A DNA stretch of 64,000 nt, taken from the NCBI RefSeq assembly GCF_014196335.1, contig NZ_JACIDM010000001.1:372001-436000 (forward strand). Reading direction: 5' to 3'. Of the stretch, positions 44,818 to 54,910 are shown piece after piece. The notes under the pieces are model-generated. The model did no database searches, was not told where the DNA came from, and worked only from the letters and a program-made list of their open reading frames with translations. Origin of the DNA: Brevundimonas lenta (GTDB lineage: Bacteria > Pseudomonadota > Alphaproteobacteria > Caulobacterales > Caulobacteraceae). The position numbers were made by a program, and so were the translations under genes. Position 1 is the first letter of the stretch; each line of letters begins with the position of its first letter.

Positions 44818-47097
44818 ATGCCCGACCTGACCGACAAACAGACCTTCTCCGACGAGGACGCGCTGGACTTCCACCGCTACCCCGCCCCGGGCAAGATCTC
44901 GATGGCGCCGATCAAGCCGATGGCGACCCAGCGGGACCTGTCGCTGGCCTATTCGCCGGGCGTCGCCGTGCCGGTGCTGGCGATCGCGGCCGACATCGAC
45001 AAGGCCTACGACTACACCTCCAAGGGCAACCTGGTCGCCGTCATCTCGAACGGCACGGCCATCCTCGGTCTCGGCAACCTCGGCCACATGGCGTCCAAGC
45101 CGGTGATGGAGGGCAAGTCCGTCCTGTTCAAACGCTTCGCCGACGTCGACAGCTTCGACGTCGAGGTGAAGACCACCGACCCGGACGAGTTCATCACCGT
45201 GGTCAAGAACATCGGCGACACCTGGGGCGGCATCAATCTGGAGGACATCAAGTCCCCGGAATGTTTCGAGATCGAAAGCCAGCTGCAGGACCTGCTGGAC
45301 ATCCCCGTCTTCCACGACGACCAGCACGGCACGGCGATCATCTCGACCGCCGGCCTGATCAACGCCTGCCACATCGCCGGCAAGAAGCTTGAGGATGTGA
45401 AGGTCGTTCTGGCGGGCGCCGGCGCCGCGGGCCTGTCGTCGATCGGCCTGATGAAGGCCGCCGGGGTGCGGCACGAGAACACGGTCATCGTCGACCGCGA
45501 CGGCGTCGTCTATCGCGGTCGCGACCACGTCGACCAGTGGAAGGCGGCTCACGCCACCGACACCCATCTGCGCACCCTCGAAGAGGCCATGGTCGGCGCC
45601 GACGTGGTCATCGGCCTGTCGGCCAAGGGCGCGATCACCAAGGAGATGGTCGCCTCCATGGCGCCCCGTCCGATCATCTTCGCCATGGCCAATCCGGACC
45701 CGGAGATCACGCCCGAGGACGTGCTGTCGGTGCGTTCGGACGCCATCATCGCCACCGGCCGGTCGGACTATCCGAACCAGGTCAACAACGTGCTGGGCTT
45801 CCCCTACATCTTCCGCGGCGCCCTGGACGTGCGCGCCCGCCGGGTGAACCACGAGATGAAGGTCGCCTGCGCCGAAGCGCTCGCCGCCCTGGCCCGCGAG
45901 GACGTGCCGGACGAGGTCGCCGCCGCCTATCGCGGTCGCAAGCTGAAGTTCGGCCCGGACTACATCATCCCGACCCCGTTCGATCCGCGCCTGATCTGGT
46001 TCATCCCGCCGTTCGTGGCCCAGGCCGCCATGGATACCGGCGTGGCCCGCAAGCCGATCGAGGACATGGACGCCTACCGCGCCTCGCTGCGCTCGCGCCT
46101 CGATCCGTCGGCCGCGCTGATGCAAAACATCTCGGGCGCCGTGCGCGCCGCCCCGAACAAGCGCGTGGTCTTCGCCGAGGGCGAGGAGACCGCCGTCATC
46201 CGCGCCGCCTGGGGCTTCAAACAGGCCGAGCTGGGCACGCCGATCCTGATCGGCCGCGAGGAGCTGATCCGCAAGAACGCCGCCGAGGCCGGCCTGAACT
46301 TCGACGAGATGGACATCCAGATCGTCAACGCCCGGGTCTCCGAGCACAACGTCGACTACACCGACTGGCTGTACGAACGGCTGCAGCGCCGCGGCTATCT
46401 GAAGCGCGACGTGCAGCGGATGATCAACCAGGACCGCAACTATTTCGCCGCCGCCATGTGCGCGCGCGGCCAGGCAGACTGCATGGTCACTGGCGTGACC
46501 CGCAACTTCAACATGGTGCTGAAGGAGGTCCGGCGCGTCCTCGACGTGAAGGAGCGGATGATCGGCCTGTCGATCCTGCTGGCGAAGGGCCGCACCCTGT
46601 TCGTCGCCGACACCTCGATCCACGAACTGCCGAACGCCGAGGAGCTGGCGGAGATCGCCATCCAGGCGGCCGAGACGGTGCGCAAGCTGGGCAAGACCCC
46701 GCGCGTCGCCTTCCTCAGCTACTCCACCTTCGGCAACCCGCCGGGCGACCGCGGCGAGAAGGTGCGCGAGGCGATCCGCATCCTCGACCAGCGCGGCTGC
46801 GACTTCGAATACGAGGGCGAAATGCCGCCGGAGCTGGCGCTGGATCCGGAGGCGCGCGCCGCCTATCCGTTCATGCGTCTGTCAGGCCACGCCAACGTGC
46901 TGGTCATGCCCGCCATTCATTCAGCCGCCATCTCGACCCGTCTGGTGCAGCAGCTGGGCGGCGCGACCGTGATCGGTCCGCTGCTGGTCGGGCTGGAGAA
47001 GTCGGTCCAGATCGTCTCCCTCGGCGCCTCGGTCAGCGAGATCATCACCGCCGCCACCTTCGCCGCCTACGAGGAAGGCGCCGACGTCGAGGAATAG
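44818..47097 (+). CDS. maeB: NADP-dependent malic enzyme with PTA-like domain
   Basis: A 759-residue two-domain malic enzyme. The N-terminal half (about 1-430) has SPGVAVPVLAIA, the catalytic region VFHDDQHGTAI and the NAD(P) motif GAGAAGLSS. The C-terminal part (about 440-755) is a phosphotransacetylase-like regulatory domain lacking its own reaction in MaeB. It decarboxylates malate to pyruvate, giving NADPH. Divergent from the TonB receptor; a hairpin follows at 47106. Confidence 0.96.
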   Translation: MPDLTDKQTFSDEDALDFHRYPAPGKISMAPIKPMATQRDLSLAYSPGVAVPVLAIAADIDKAYDYTSKGNLVAVISNGTAILGLGNLGHMASKPVMEGKSVLFKRFADVDSFDVEVKTTDPDEFITVVKNIGDTWGGINLEDIKSPECFEIESQLQDLLDIPVFHDDQHGTAIISTAGLINACHIAGKKLEDVKVVLAGAGAAGLSSIGLMKAAGVRHENTVIVDRDGVVYRGRDHVDQWKAAHATDTHLRTLEEAMVGADVVIGLSAKGAITKEMVASMAPRPIIFAMANPDPEITPEDVLSVRSDAIIATGRSDYPNQVNNVLGFPYIFRGALDVRARRVNHEMKVACAEALAALAREDVPDEVAAAYRGRKLKFGPDYIIPTPFDPRLIWFIPPFVAQAAMDTGVARKPIEDMDAYRASLRSRLDPSAALMQNISGAVRAAPNKRVVFAEGEETAVIRAAWGFKQAELGTPILIGREELIRKNAAEAGLNFDEMDIQIVNARVSEHNVDYTDWLYERLQRRGYLKRDVQRMINQDRNYFAAAMCARGQADCMVTGVTRNFNMVLKEVRRVLDVKERMIGLSILLAKGRTLFVADTSIHELPNAEELAEIAIQAAETVRKLGKTPRVAFLSYSTFGNPPGDRGEKVREAIRILDQRGCDFEYEGEMPPELALDPEARAAYPFMRLSGHANVLVMPAIHSAAISTRLVQQLGGATVIGPLLVGLEKSVQIVSLGASVSEIITAATFAAYEEGADVEE

Positions 47098-47105
47098 GGG
47101 ATGAG

Positions 47106-47128
47106 AGGGGCTGCGGACCGCGGCCCCT
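47106..47128. terminator. Hairpin between convergent maeB and ampG-like genes
   Basis: AGGGGCTGCG (47106-47115) pairs with CGCGGCCCCT (47119-47128), 10 bp with one G-T wobble and a three-base loop. There is no long T-tract on either side. Its position in the 45-base gap between two convergent stops suggests a bidirectional terminator. Confidence 0.6.
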
Positions 47129-47142
47129 CCTTGGACCTTGCC

Positions 47143-48894
47143 TCAGGAGGGCTGGGCCTCGGTCGCCGCCTCGTCGGCGTCGGCCTGCTCAGCGTTCCTC
47201 GCCTGCAGCTCGGTCTGTTTGTGCGCCACGATGAAGGCAAGCACGACGGCGAAGATGCCGATCACGGTCGAGTACAGGAAGAACACCACATAGCCCGCGC
47301 CCAGCGCGGCGGGTGTGACGCCGCTGGTCGCCGCGCCTTCGGCCAGCGAGCCAGCCGGCAGGTTGACGAACAATCCTTTGAGTGGCGCAAACAGGCCGCC
47401 GCCTTCCGCCGCCCGGGCCGAGCCCTCGACGATCCGCCCGGACTGGGACGCGATCAGTTTGCCGGGCAGTGCATAGAGGGAGCTGAACAGGGCGTATTGG
47501 GTCGCCGTGAAGCCGAGCGACGTCAGGCTCGACATGTAGGCGATCAAGGCGGTGCCCGCGTAACCGGTCGCTACGTTGTCGACGCCAATAGCGATAACAA
47601 GGGCGTTGATGCTTGGCCCCTGTGTCGCAAGCCATGCGAAGACGAGGTTCGAAACCGGGCTCATGAAAGCCCCGATGACCATGGTGCGGATCAGACCGAG
47701 CCGCGCCACCGACCAACCGCCAATGAACACGCCCAGCGTGGTCATGAGCACGCCGAACACCTTCCGCACCTCGGCCAGCTCGGTCTTGGTGAAGCCCAGG
47801 TCCAGATAGAACGGGTTCATGATGTTGAGGACGAAGTCGGCCAACCTGTAGACGCAGATCAGGGCGAGGATCAGCGTCGCGACACCCGTAAAGCGTCGGT
47901 AGAAGTCGGCCATCGGCTGACCGAATGATCCCGCGAGGTATGCGCCGGGACGGGTCTTCACGCCGGGGATCGGCCAGCAGGCCACGACCAGAAGGGTCAG
48001 GCCCCCGATCACGGCCGCAACCTGAAGATAAACACCCTGCGGCTTGGCTTCCCACGCGGCCTTGAGTGCTTCCTTACCTTCCGCGGACAGGCCAGCCAGG
48101 CCGAGACCTCCTGCAAGGAGGTCCGCGGCGCCCGTCAGGCCCGATCCGACGATCAGGGCGGCGATGATGATGACGAGCAGACGTGCAACCCACTCCAGCA
48201 CCTCCAGCGGCGGACGCGAGGGCACATCGCCGACGGGGATCGGTCGGATGGTGTGGGCGCGTTCACGCGGGGCCAGCAGCACGCCTGCGACGCCGAGGCC
48301 CATCAGGGCGGCCATAACGGCGTAGGACAGGTTCCAATTGTAGAGGTCGGCGAGGATCAGCGGCACGGCCCCGGCGACGATGATCGCGATGCGGTAACCC
48401 CACTGGTAGGCCGCAGCCATGGCCCCGTGCCGGGTGTCGTCCGATGCCTCGATCCGCCATGCGTCAATGACGATGTCCTGCGTGGCGCCGAAGAAGCCGA
48501 CAAGGACGGCGAACATCGCCACGGACATGAGCGCGTTCTGCGGGTTCAGGCCGGCGATCGACCAGAGGCCGAGAATGATCACAGCCTGGGTGACCAGCAT
48601 CCACGACCGCCTGTGTCCGAGAAGAGGCGTCAGGAAAGGTATGGTCGTGCGGTCGACCAGCGGCGCCCAGACGAACTTGAGCGAATAGCTGAGCGTGGCC
48701 AGGGCGAAGAAGCCGATGACCTTGAGCGTCAGGCCGCTTTCCCGCAGCCACGCCGAAAGCGTGTCGAAGATCAGAAGGTTCGGAAGGCCTGCCGAGAACC
48801 CCAGCAGCAGCATCACGAAGATGCGCCGCTCGCCGTAAACCGCGAGCCCTCCGAATCCGCGCACGGGTTTGGCGGGCGTGCTGGCGTCGGTCAT
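47143..48894 (-). CDS. AmpG-like muropeptide permease (MFS)
   Basis: A 583-residue major facilitator with about 12-14 helices. The N-terminus LLLGFSAGLPNLLIFDTLSAW, KFVWAPLVDR and GATQDIVIDAWRIE are signatures of AmpG, which imports GlcNAc-anhydroMurNAc peptides for cell-wall recycling. It is longer than E. coli AmpG because of a central insertion (about residues 215-300) with two extra helices, a feature of many alphaproteobacterial members. It is monocistronic, convergent with maeB. Confidence 0.87.
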   Translation of the reverse strand: MTDASTPAKPVRGFGGLAVYGERRIFVMLLLGFSAGLPNLLIFDTLSAWLRESGLTLKVIGFFALATLSYSLKFVWAPLVDRTTIPFLTPLLGHRRSWMLVTQAVIILGLWSIAGLNPQNALMSVAMFAVLVGFFGATQDIVIDAWRIEASDDTRHGAMAAAYQWGYRIAIIVAGAVPLILADLYNWNLSYAVMAALMGLGVAGVLLAPRERAHTIRPIPVGDVPSRPPLEVLEWVARLLVIIIAALIVGSGLTGAADLLAGGLGLAGLSAEGKEALKAAWEAKPQGVYLQVAAVIGGLTLLVVACWPIPGVKTRPGAYLAGSFGQPMADFYRRFTGVATLILALICVYRLADFVLNIMNPFYLDLGFTKTELAEVRKVFGVLMTTLGVFIGGWSVARLGLIRTMVIGAFMSPVSNLVFAWLATQGPSINALVIAIGVDNVATGYAGTALIAYMSSLTSLGFTATQYALFSSLYALPGKLIASQSGRIVEGSARAAEGGGLFAPLKGLFVNLPAGSLAEGAATSGVTPAALGAGYVVFFLYSTVIGIFAVVLAFIVAHKQTELQARNAEQADADEAATEAQPS

Positions 48895-48927
48895 ATGGCG
48901 TCCCTTTGCAGACGCCCCCGCGCGCCC

Positions 48928-50460
48928 CTATCCGACGGCGACCTTGGCGCGCTCCGTGCGGTTCGTCCAGCGGGTCAGGGAGGCGCGCAGCGACTCCAGC
49001 TCCAGCGGCTTGATCAGGTGATCGTTCATGCCGGCTTCGAGGCAGGCCTTGCGGTCCTCGGCGAAGGCGTTGGCTGTCAGGGCCACGATCGGCGTGCCGT
49101 CGCCGCGCTCGCGCAGACGCCGCGCCGCGGTCGGTCCGTCCATGCCGGGCATGCGCATGTCCATGAACACGAGGTCGTAGCGGGCGCGTTTCATGGCATC
49201 GAGCGCCTCGTGCCCGCTGGCGGCGGTCTCGACCGCGCAGCCCTCGCGCTTCAGCAGGGTGGAGGCCAGCAGGGCGCCGACCGGATTGTCCTCGACGAGC
49301 AGCACGCGGGTGCCGGCGAAGCGACCGGGCACGACGCGGTCGTCGTCCGGCGGCGGGGCCGGCGGCGGTCCGGGCCGCGAGATCTGCCAGGCGCCGGCGG
49401 CGGCCAGCACCCGCTCGGCCAGCGAGGCGCGGCGCAGCGGCTTGATCAGATAGCCCTGGAAGCCGGCCGACCGGTAGCGGGCGATCAGGTCGCGCTCCGA
49501 CGGTTTCAGCAGCACGATGGCGCGGGTGTCCGCGGGCCGGGCGGCGAGGCCGAAGCCGGTCTCGCGGGCGGCGTGGTCGATCAGGGCGATGCGGGCGTCG
49601 TCGGCGACAATACCACCCGAGGCGACGACCTGGGCGGCGGCGGCGGCGCGCACGAACGGGTCGGGGCTGATCACGCGCACGGCGTGCCCGGCCAGCGGCT
49701 TGCCGCGCTTGGCGCCGCCGACGGCGGGGAAGGCGGCCTCGAAGCGGAAGCGGGCGCCGGGGCCATCCGGACGGTCGGCCACCGTGACCGTGCCGTCCAT
49801 GGCGTCGGCCAGTTTGCGGACCACGGCCAGGCCCAGGCCGGCGCCGCCGAAGCGGCTGGCGTCCGACGCGTCGACGTGGCCGAATTCCTCGAAAATGCGC
49901 TCGCGCGCCTCGGCCGGGACGCCCGGGCCGGTGTCGTCGACGATGAAGGCGAGGCGGGGTTTCGCGGCCGTGCCGCCCCTGCGCTGGATGGCGATGTGGA
50001 CGCCGCCGCTCTCGGTGAATTTCACGGCGTTGCCCGCCAGATTGAACAGCACCTGGCGCAGGCGGCCTTCGTCGGCCAGCACGTCGACGGCCTCGGGGGC
50101 GACCGACCAGGCGATCTCCAGTCCCTTGTCGTGGGCCTTGGGGCTGAGCAGTTCGGCGACGCCGCGCACCATGGATTCCAGATCGACCGGCTGGGAGTCG
50201 AACTCCAGCTTGCCGGCCTCCAGGCGGGCGTAATCGAGCAGGTCGTTGACGAGGCCCAGCAGGTGTTCGGCGGAGGAGCGGGCGGTCTCCAGATAGGCGC
50301 GCTGGGCGCCGTCGAGGCGCGTTCGCTGCAGCAGGCCGAGCATGCCGATCACGCCGTTCAGCGGCGTTCGCATCTCGTGGCTCATCAGACGCAGGAACTG
50401 CTGCTCCGCCGAGCCTTCGGCTTCAATCGGGGTCGTCGTGTCGGTCTGTCGCCGCGCCAT
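48928..50460 (-). CDS. shkA: Hybrid histidine kinase, ShkA-like
   Basis: A 510-residue soluble kinase: dimerisation/phosphotransfer domain with H28 ([10 protein letters not shown]), catalytic ATPase ([24 protein letters not shown]), a degenerate first receiver (about 260-355, lacking the phospho-Asp) and a functional second receiver with D434 (VFMDMRMPG). The pseudo-receiver has R323, Y337 and R343, and the linker has DDDR at 372-375. From memory, Caulobacter ShkA binds c-di-GMP through Arg, Tyr and Arg residues at the same spacing and has a DDR linker motif. There it acts through ShpA and TacA in stalk development. Confidence 0.8.
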   Translation of the reverse strand: MARRQTDTTTPIEAEGSAEQQFLRLMSHEMRTPLNGVIGMLGLLQRTRLDGAQRAYLETARSSAEHLLGLVNDLLDYARLEAGKLEFDSQPVDLESMVRGVAELLSPKAHDKGLEIAWSVAPEAVDVLADEGRLRQVLFNLAGNAVKFTESGGVHIAIQRRGGTAAKPRLAFIVDDTGPGVPAEARERIFEEFGHVDASDASRFGGAGLGLAVVRKLADAMDGTVTVADRPDGPGARFRFEAAFPAVGGAKRGKPLAGHAVRVISPDPFVRAAAAAQVVASGGIVADDARIALIDHAARETGFGLAARPADTRAIVLLKPSERDLIARYRSAGFQGYLIKPLRRASLAERVLAAAGAWQISRPGPPPAPPPDDDRVVPGRFAGTRVLLVEDNPVGALLASTLLKREGCAVETAASGHEALDAMKRARYDLVFMDMRMPGMDGPTAARRLRERGDGTPIVALTANAFAEDRKACLEAGMNDHLIKPLELESLRASLTRWTNRTERAKVAVG

Positions 50461-50510
50461 GCCGGGTTCTCCCTGAAGCAGAGACTGACCCGGAAATTCT
50501 TAAGGGCGGT

Positions 50511-51794
50511 TCAATTAGCCCGGTTAAGCAAGAGTCTATCGCGAATGGTCTCATCGGCGCGGCCGGCCTTCAGCTGGCCGACATAGATGTCCAGCCGGCC
50601 GTCGCCGTCGAAGTCGGCCAGCGCCAGGGCGATGTTCGGCCCCTCGACCCGGTCAGCTCCCAGCACGGCATCCGACGCATCGGTGAACACGCCCCGGCCG
50701 TCGTTCAGCCAGACCGTCAGCGGCCCATGCTCGCCGCGCACCAGATCGAGGTCGCCGTCGCCGTCCAGGTCGCCGAAGCGGGCGACCAGGGTCGTGCCGT
50801 CCTCGGTCGGGATGCGTTCGGCCGTGCCGTCGGTGAAGCGGCCGGACCCGTCATTGATCAGCAGATGGTCCTGCGGGCTGCGCCCCTGCCAGCCGACGTG
50901 GCTGAAATAGAGATCCAGATCGCCGTCGCCATCGACGTCCGCCGGCGTGACCTTGCGCGCCTCGACGTTGCCGGGATCGGGCAGGCGGTCGGAGGCGTCG
51001 ATGAAGACCCCTGTCCCGTCGTTGAGCCACAGCGCGTGCCCGCCTTCCTGGCCGAGCACCACATCGACATCGCCGTCGCCGTCCAGGTCGGCGAACTCGG
51101 CGTCCTGGGTGACGCGGCTTTCGGCGGGTTCGCGGGTGAAATGGAAACTGCCCTTGCCGTCGTTGATCAGCAGCCGGTCCTGGCCGGCTCCGGCGATCAT
51201 GACATCGAGGTCGCCGTCTCCATCGATGTCGGCATGGGCGACGGCATCGGCCTCGGAGTCGACCAGCGGCGTCTGCGTGAACATGCTGCCCGGTCCCCGG
51301 TTGGAGATGACGACGATTGTCTCAACCCGCGAGTACCGGGCCCCGGGTTGGCCGCCGTAATATTCGTGGACATTGGTGCGGCCGAATTTCACGTCGTCCT
51401 CGGACACGATGATGATGTCCAGCACGCCGTCGCCGTCGAAGTCGGCGATGGAGACGTCCTCGCTGTCATGGCCCGCGCCCTCGAACTTCAGCTGCGGCGG
51501 CCCGCCGGCCATCTCCTGCGTCGAAAGGGGCGGGAAGCGGTCCGAGGCGTCGGTGAACCGTCCGTCGCCCTGGTTCAGCAGCAGCTTGTTCAGGCGGAAC
51601 TCCTGCGGGACCACCACGTCCAGATCGCCGTCGCCGTCGAGGTCCGCCACGCCCACGTCCATGCTGTTGCGCAGCGGCGTGTCGGGCAGGTGGGTGTCGG
51701 TGACGTTCTCGAACCGGAAGCTTTGGGCGGCGGCCGGACTGGCCGCGAGGCACAGCAGGGCGGCCCCGGCGAGAAGGGACAGGCGTGGCGTCAT
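50511..51794 (-). CDS. Secreted FG-GAP/VCBS repeat protein
   Basis: A 427-residue exported protein. Signal peptide at about 1-24, then seven repeats each containing a calcium-binding DxDGDGxxD motif (for example DLDGDGDLD, DFDGDGVLD, DFDGDGRLD), spaced about 50-60 residues apart. This predicts a seven-bladed integrin-alpha-like beta-propeller. No enzymatic domain is present. It probably binds ligands or surfaces outside the cell. GGAGGA lies upstream of the ATG at 51794. Confidence 0.88.
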   Translation of the reverse strand: MTPRLSLLAGAALLCLAASPAAAQSFRFENVTDTHLPDTPLRNSMDVGVADLDGDGDLDVVVPQEFRLNKLLLNQGDGRFTDASDRFPPLSTQEMAGGPPQLKFEGAGHDSEDVSIADFDGDGVLDIIIVSEDDVKFGRTNVHEYYGGQPGARYSRVETIVVISNRGPGSMFTQTPLVDSEADAVAHADIDGDGDLDVMIAGAGQDRLLINDGKGSFHFTREPAESRVTQDAEFADLDGDGDVDVVLGQEGGHALWLNDGTGVFIDASDRLPDPGNVEARKVTPADVDGDGDLDLYFSHVGWQGRSPQDHLLINDGSGRFTDGTAERIPTEDGTTLVARFGDLDGDGDLDLVRGEHGPLTVWLNDGRGVFTDASDAVLGADRVEGPNIALALADFDGDGRLDIYVGQLKAGRADETIRDRLLLNRAN

Positions 51795-51867
51795 GACAGA
51801 TCCTCCCGCGGCCACGCTATCGCGAGCAGCGCGGGGAGGGGCGTGACAAATCGGTAAGGGCCGATGC

Positions 51868-53457
51868 TCACCAGGCAGGGGTCGGCGCCGGGCCGCGCGC
51901 ATACTGCGCCTCGAACTGGTCGCCGGCGTCGGCGGTGCTGCGGCGATAGATCAGGGCCTCGGCGATGTGACGGCGCAGGACCCCGTCGCAGCCGTCCAGA
52001 TCGGCGATGGTGCGGGCCAGCCGCAGGGTGCGGGTCCAGCCGCGCGCCGTCAGCCCGCCGACTTCGCCCGCCTTCATCAGCAGGGCCCGGCCCGCCTCGT
52101 CCGGCGTGGCGAAACGATCCAGCGTCTCGCCCGAGGCGCGGGCGTTGATGGCCTGATCGTAGGCGATCGCCGGGTCGATGCCGGCGGCGCGCAGCCGGTC
52201 TTCCTGCATCTGGCGGGCGGTCAGCACGCGGGCTGCGGCCTCGGCCGTGCCTTCGGCGGGCGGCGGCAGGGCCATGTCGGAGGCGGTGACCGGCGGTGTC
52301 TCCACCGTCAGGTCGATGCGGTCGAACATCGGGCCGGAGATGCGGTTGCGATAGTCGCGCTGACAACGCGGGGCCTTTCCGCACGCGCCGCGTCCGGCCC
52401 CGCCGAGGCCGCAGCGGCAGGGGTTCATGGCGGCGACCAGCTGGAAGCGGGCCGGGTAGCGGACGTGGGCGTTGGCGCGGGCAACCACGATCTCGCCGGT
52501 CTCCAGCGGCTGGCGCAGGGAGTCGAGCGCCTGGGCCGAGTATTCGGGCAGTTCGTCGAGGAACAGGACGCCATTGTGCGCCAGCGACGCCTCGCCCGGC
52601 TTGGCCCGCAGGCCGCCGCCGGTCAGGGCGGCCATGGAGGCGGAATGGTGCGGACTGCGGAACGGCCGGTCGCGGGTCAGGGCTCCGCGCTCAATCAGCC
52701 CGGCCACCGACCAGACCATGGAGGTCTCAAGCAACTCCTTCGGCGTCAGCGGCGGCAACAGGCCGGGCAGGCGCGCAGCCATCATCGACTTGCCCGAGCC
52801 GGGCGGGCCGACGAAGAGCAGGTTGTGGCCGCCGGCGGCTGCGATCTCCAGCGCCCGCTTGGCGCTTTCCTGGCCCTTCACCTCGCGCAGGTCGGGGATG
52901 CGGTCGCCGGAGCGCATGGCCCCCGGCTCGGGCCGGCGCAGCACCTGGGCGCCCTTGAAGTGATTGACCAGGCCGATGAGCGAGCGGGGCGCCAGCACCG
53001 GCACGTCGCCGGCCCAGGCGGCTTCCGGCCCGTTGGCCTCGGGACAGATCAGGCCCAGGCCCATGGCGTCGGCCGCCACCGCCGCCGGCAGGGTCCCGCC
53101 GACCGGAGCGATCTGGCCGTCGAGACCCAGTTCGCCCACCGCCGCCCAGTCGCTCAGGGCGTCCGCCGGAATGACGCCCATCGAGGCCAGCAGGGCCAGG
53201 GCGATGGGCAGATCGAAATGACTGCCTTCCTTGGGCAGGTCGGCGGGGGCCAGGTTGGCGATGATCCGCCGCGACGGCATGGCCAGGCCGATGCCGGCGA
53301 AGGCCCCGCGCACCCGCTCGCGGCTTTCGGCAACCGCCTTGTCGGCCAGGCCGACGATGGTGAAGGACGGCTGATCGCTGGACAGCTGCTGGACCTGTAC
53401 GTCCACGCGCCGTGCGTCCACGCCTTCGAACGCAACCGTGACGACGCTTGCCAGCAT
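51868..53457 (-). CDS. comM: YifB/ComM-family AAA+ Mg-chelatase-like protein
   Basis: A 529-residue protein with an N-terminal Lon-protease-like ribosomal S5 fold domain (about 1-165), a central MgChlI AAA+ domain (Walker A GPPGSGKS at 217-224; LFLDELPEY as Walker B) and a C-terminal helical domain with a cysteine cluster CRCGLGG. ComM is a hexameric branch-migration helicase that aids integration of transformed DNA. The ATG at 53457 has GGGAGG upstream; the longer open frame is not conserved. Confidence 0.93.
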   Translation of the reverse strand: MLASVVTVAFEGVDARRVDVQVQQLSSDQPSFTIVGLADKAVAESRERVRGAFAGIGLAMPSRRIIANLAPADLPKEGSHFDLPIALALLASMGVIPADALSDWAAVGELGLDGQIAPVGGTLPAAVAADAMGLGLICPEANGPEAAWAGDVPVLAPRSLIGLVNHFKGAQVLRRPEPGAMRSGDRIPDLREVKGQESAKRALEIAAAGGHNLLFVGPPGSGKSMMAARLPGLLPPLTPKELLETSMVWSVAGLIERGALTRDRPFRSPHHSASMAALTGGGLRAKPGEASLAHNGVLFLDELPEYSAQALDSLRQPLETGEIVVARANAHVRYPARFQLVAAMNPCRCGLGGAGRGACGKAPRCQRDYRNRISGPMFDRIDLTVETPPVTASDMALPPPAEGTAEAAARVLTARQMQEDRLRAAGIDPAIAYDQAINARASGETLDRFATPDEAGRALLMKAGEVGGLTARGWTRTLRLARTIADLDGCDGVLRRHIAEALIYRRSTADAGDQFEAQYARGPAPTPAW

Positions 53458-53528
53458 GTTCCCTCCCGCCTGACGGGAGAGAACGAAACACGAACCCGAT
53501 TTCCTTGCAAGCCTCCCGTGCGGGGCGC

Positions 53529-53738
53529 CTAGGGCCGCTGACGTCGAAGGGCGTCGCGGGCCAGCCATCCTGCATAGATCACGAAGTACGCGACCGTTGC
53601 CACGCCACCCCACATGTTGCGGGGATCGGTCAGGTCGAAAAGCCGTGGCCCTTCAATCACCCAGACGAACAGGAGCAGGCCGACGGGCGGAAAAAGCCAC
53701 GCCAGTCGATAGGCCAGAGAGGGTCGTGGCTCGCGCAT
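53529..53738 (-). CDS. Small hypothetical membrane protein
   Basis: A 69-residue protein with two hydrophobic helices (about 10-30 and 42-60) and a basic C-terminus. I take the ATG at 53738; an upstream in-frame start would run into gshB. It lies 17 bases after gshB on the same strand, so cotranscription is likely. Family not recognised. Confidence 0.55.
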   Translation of the reverse strand: MREPRPSLAYRLAWLFPPVGLLLFVWVIEGPRLFDLTDPRNMWGGVATVAYFVIYAGWLARDALRRQRP

Positions 53739-53755
53739 GAGCGAATGGTGGCCAA

Positions 53756-54706
53756 TCAGTCGCGTTCGCGCAACTTCGCCTCGATCGCGTCCCACATCAG
53801 GGCGGCCGCATCGACGCCGGTGAAGCGCTTGAGCTGCTGGGCGCCGGTGGGGGAGGTGACGTTGATCTCGGTCAGGTAGTCGCCGATCACGTCGATGCCG
53901 ACGAACAGCAGGCCCTTGTCACGCAGCGTCGGGCCGATGGCGGCGCAAATCTCGAGGTCGCGGGGCGTCAGCTCGACGGGCGCGGCGGTGCCCCCGACCC
54001 GCAGGTTGGAGCGGACCTGATCCTTCGCCGGAATGCGGTTGATGGCCCCGACCGGCTCGCCGTCGATCAGAATGATGCGCTTGTCGCCCTTCGACACGGC
54101 GGGAATGAATTTCTGGATCACCAGCGGGTCGCGGCTGCCCACGGCGTGAATCTCGACCAAGGCCTCGAGGTTCGGATCGTCGGCCTTGAGCCGGACGACG
54201 CCCGAGCCCGCGGCGCCGTGCAGGGGTTTCAGCACCACGTCGCCGTGGCGGCGGTGGAAGTCGCTCAGGGCGACGGGGTCCGAACTGATCAGGGTCGGCG
54301 GCGTGAGGCCGGGGAATTTCGTGACCAGCAGTTTTTCGGGCGCGGAGCGCACCTCGGCCGGATCGTTCACGACCAGGGTCTTCGGATGCACCGTCTCCAG
54401 CAGATAGGTCGCCGTGACATAGGCCATGTCGAAAGGCGGGTCCTGGCGCATCAGGATGACGTCGACGTCCCCGGCCAGGTCCAGCTTCACCTCGTCGCCG
54501 ATGGTGACGTGGTCGCCGACCGTCTGGCGCAGTGTCACCGGGAAGGCGCGGCAGAACAGCTTGCCGTCCTCGAGCGCCAGGGTGCGGAAATCATAGACCC
54601 AGACGGGATAGCCGCGGTTCTGGGCCTCCATCGCCTGCAGCCAGGTGGTGTCGGACTCGATGTTGACCCCTTCGATAGGGTCCATCTGGATCGCAACTCT
54701 GAGCAT
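53756..54706 (-). CDS. gshB: Glutathione synthase GshB
   Basis: A 316-residue ATP-grasp ligase joining gamma-glutamylcysteine and glycine. It begins [18 protein letters not shown], the GshB N-terminal signature, and has [15 protein letters not shown] and EINVTSPTG for ATP and Mg binding. AAGGA precedes the ATG. In many alphaproteobacteria gshB follows rsmI and yraN; here a SirB1-like gene and repeat F intervene. Confidence 0.96.
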   Translation of the reverse strand: MLRVAIQMDPIEGVNIESDTTWLQAMEAQNRGYPVWVYDFRTLALEDGKLFCRAFPVTLRQTVGDHVTIGDEVKLDLAGDVDVILMRQDPPFDMAYVTATYLLETVHPKTLVVNDPAEVRSAPEKLLVTKFPGLTPPTLISSDPVALSDFHRRHGDVVLKPLHGAAGSGVVRLKADDPNLEALVEIHAVGSRDPLVIQKFIPAVSKGDKRIILIDGEPVGAINRIPAKDQVRSNLRVGGTAAPVELTPRDLEICAAIGPTLRDKGLLFVGIDVIGDYLTEINVTSPTGAQQLKRFTGVDAAALMWDAIEAKLRERD

Positions 54707-54788
54707 CGGCTGTCCTTACGCTTGCGGGCGAGCTTGGCTAATGGGCGCCGCGAAGGTCGGGCGCAAGCCTTGGGGCTGGAGCGCGGGA

Positions 54789-54891
54789 AGTGATTAGTGG
54801 TTAGTGATTAGTGGTTCGATGAATCGCCGCCCGTGCGTCATTGGAACCATCAGGGCCGCAGCCAACCACTAATCACTGGCCACTAATCACT
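54789..54891. repeat. Inverted repeat family F (AGTGATTAGTGG)
   Basis: The left arm (54789-54816) contains two tandem copies of AGTGATTAGTGG separated by TT; the right arm (54864-54891) is its reverse complement with two base changes. The arms are 28 bases each with 47 bases between. They are far more AT-rich than the flanking DNA. Lies between the gshB start and the SirB1-like gene's stop. Confidence 0.85.
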
Positions 54892-54910
54892 GCGGCGGCG
54901 CAGCCGACGC

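Noticed and set aside
50461..50530. Possible CtrA site (TTAA words) upstream of the shkA-like gene
   Set aside because: The two TTAA-like halves do not have the seven-base spacing of the CtrA consensus.
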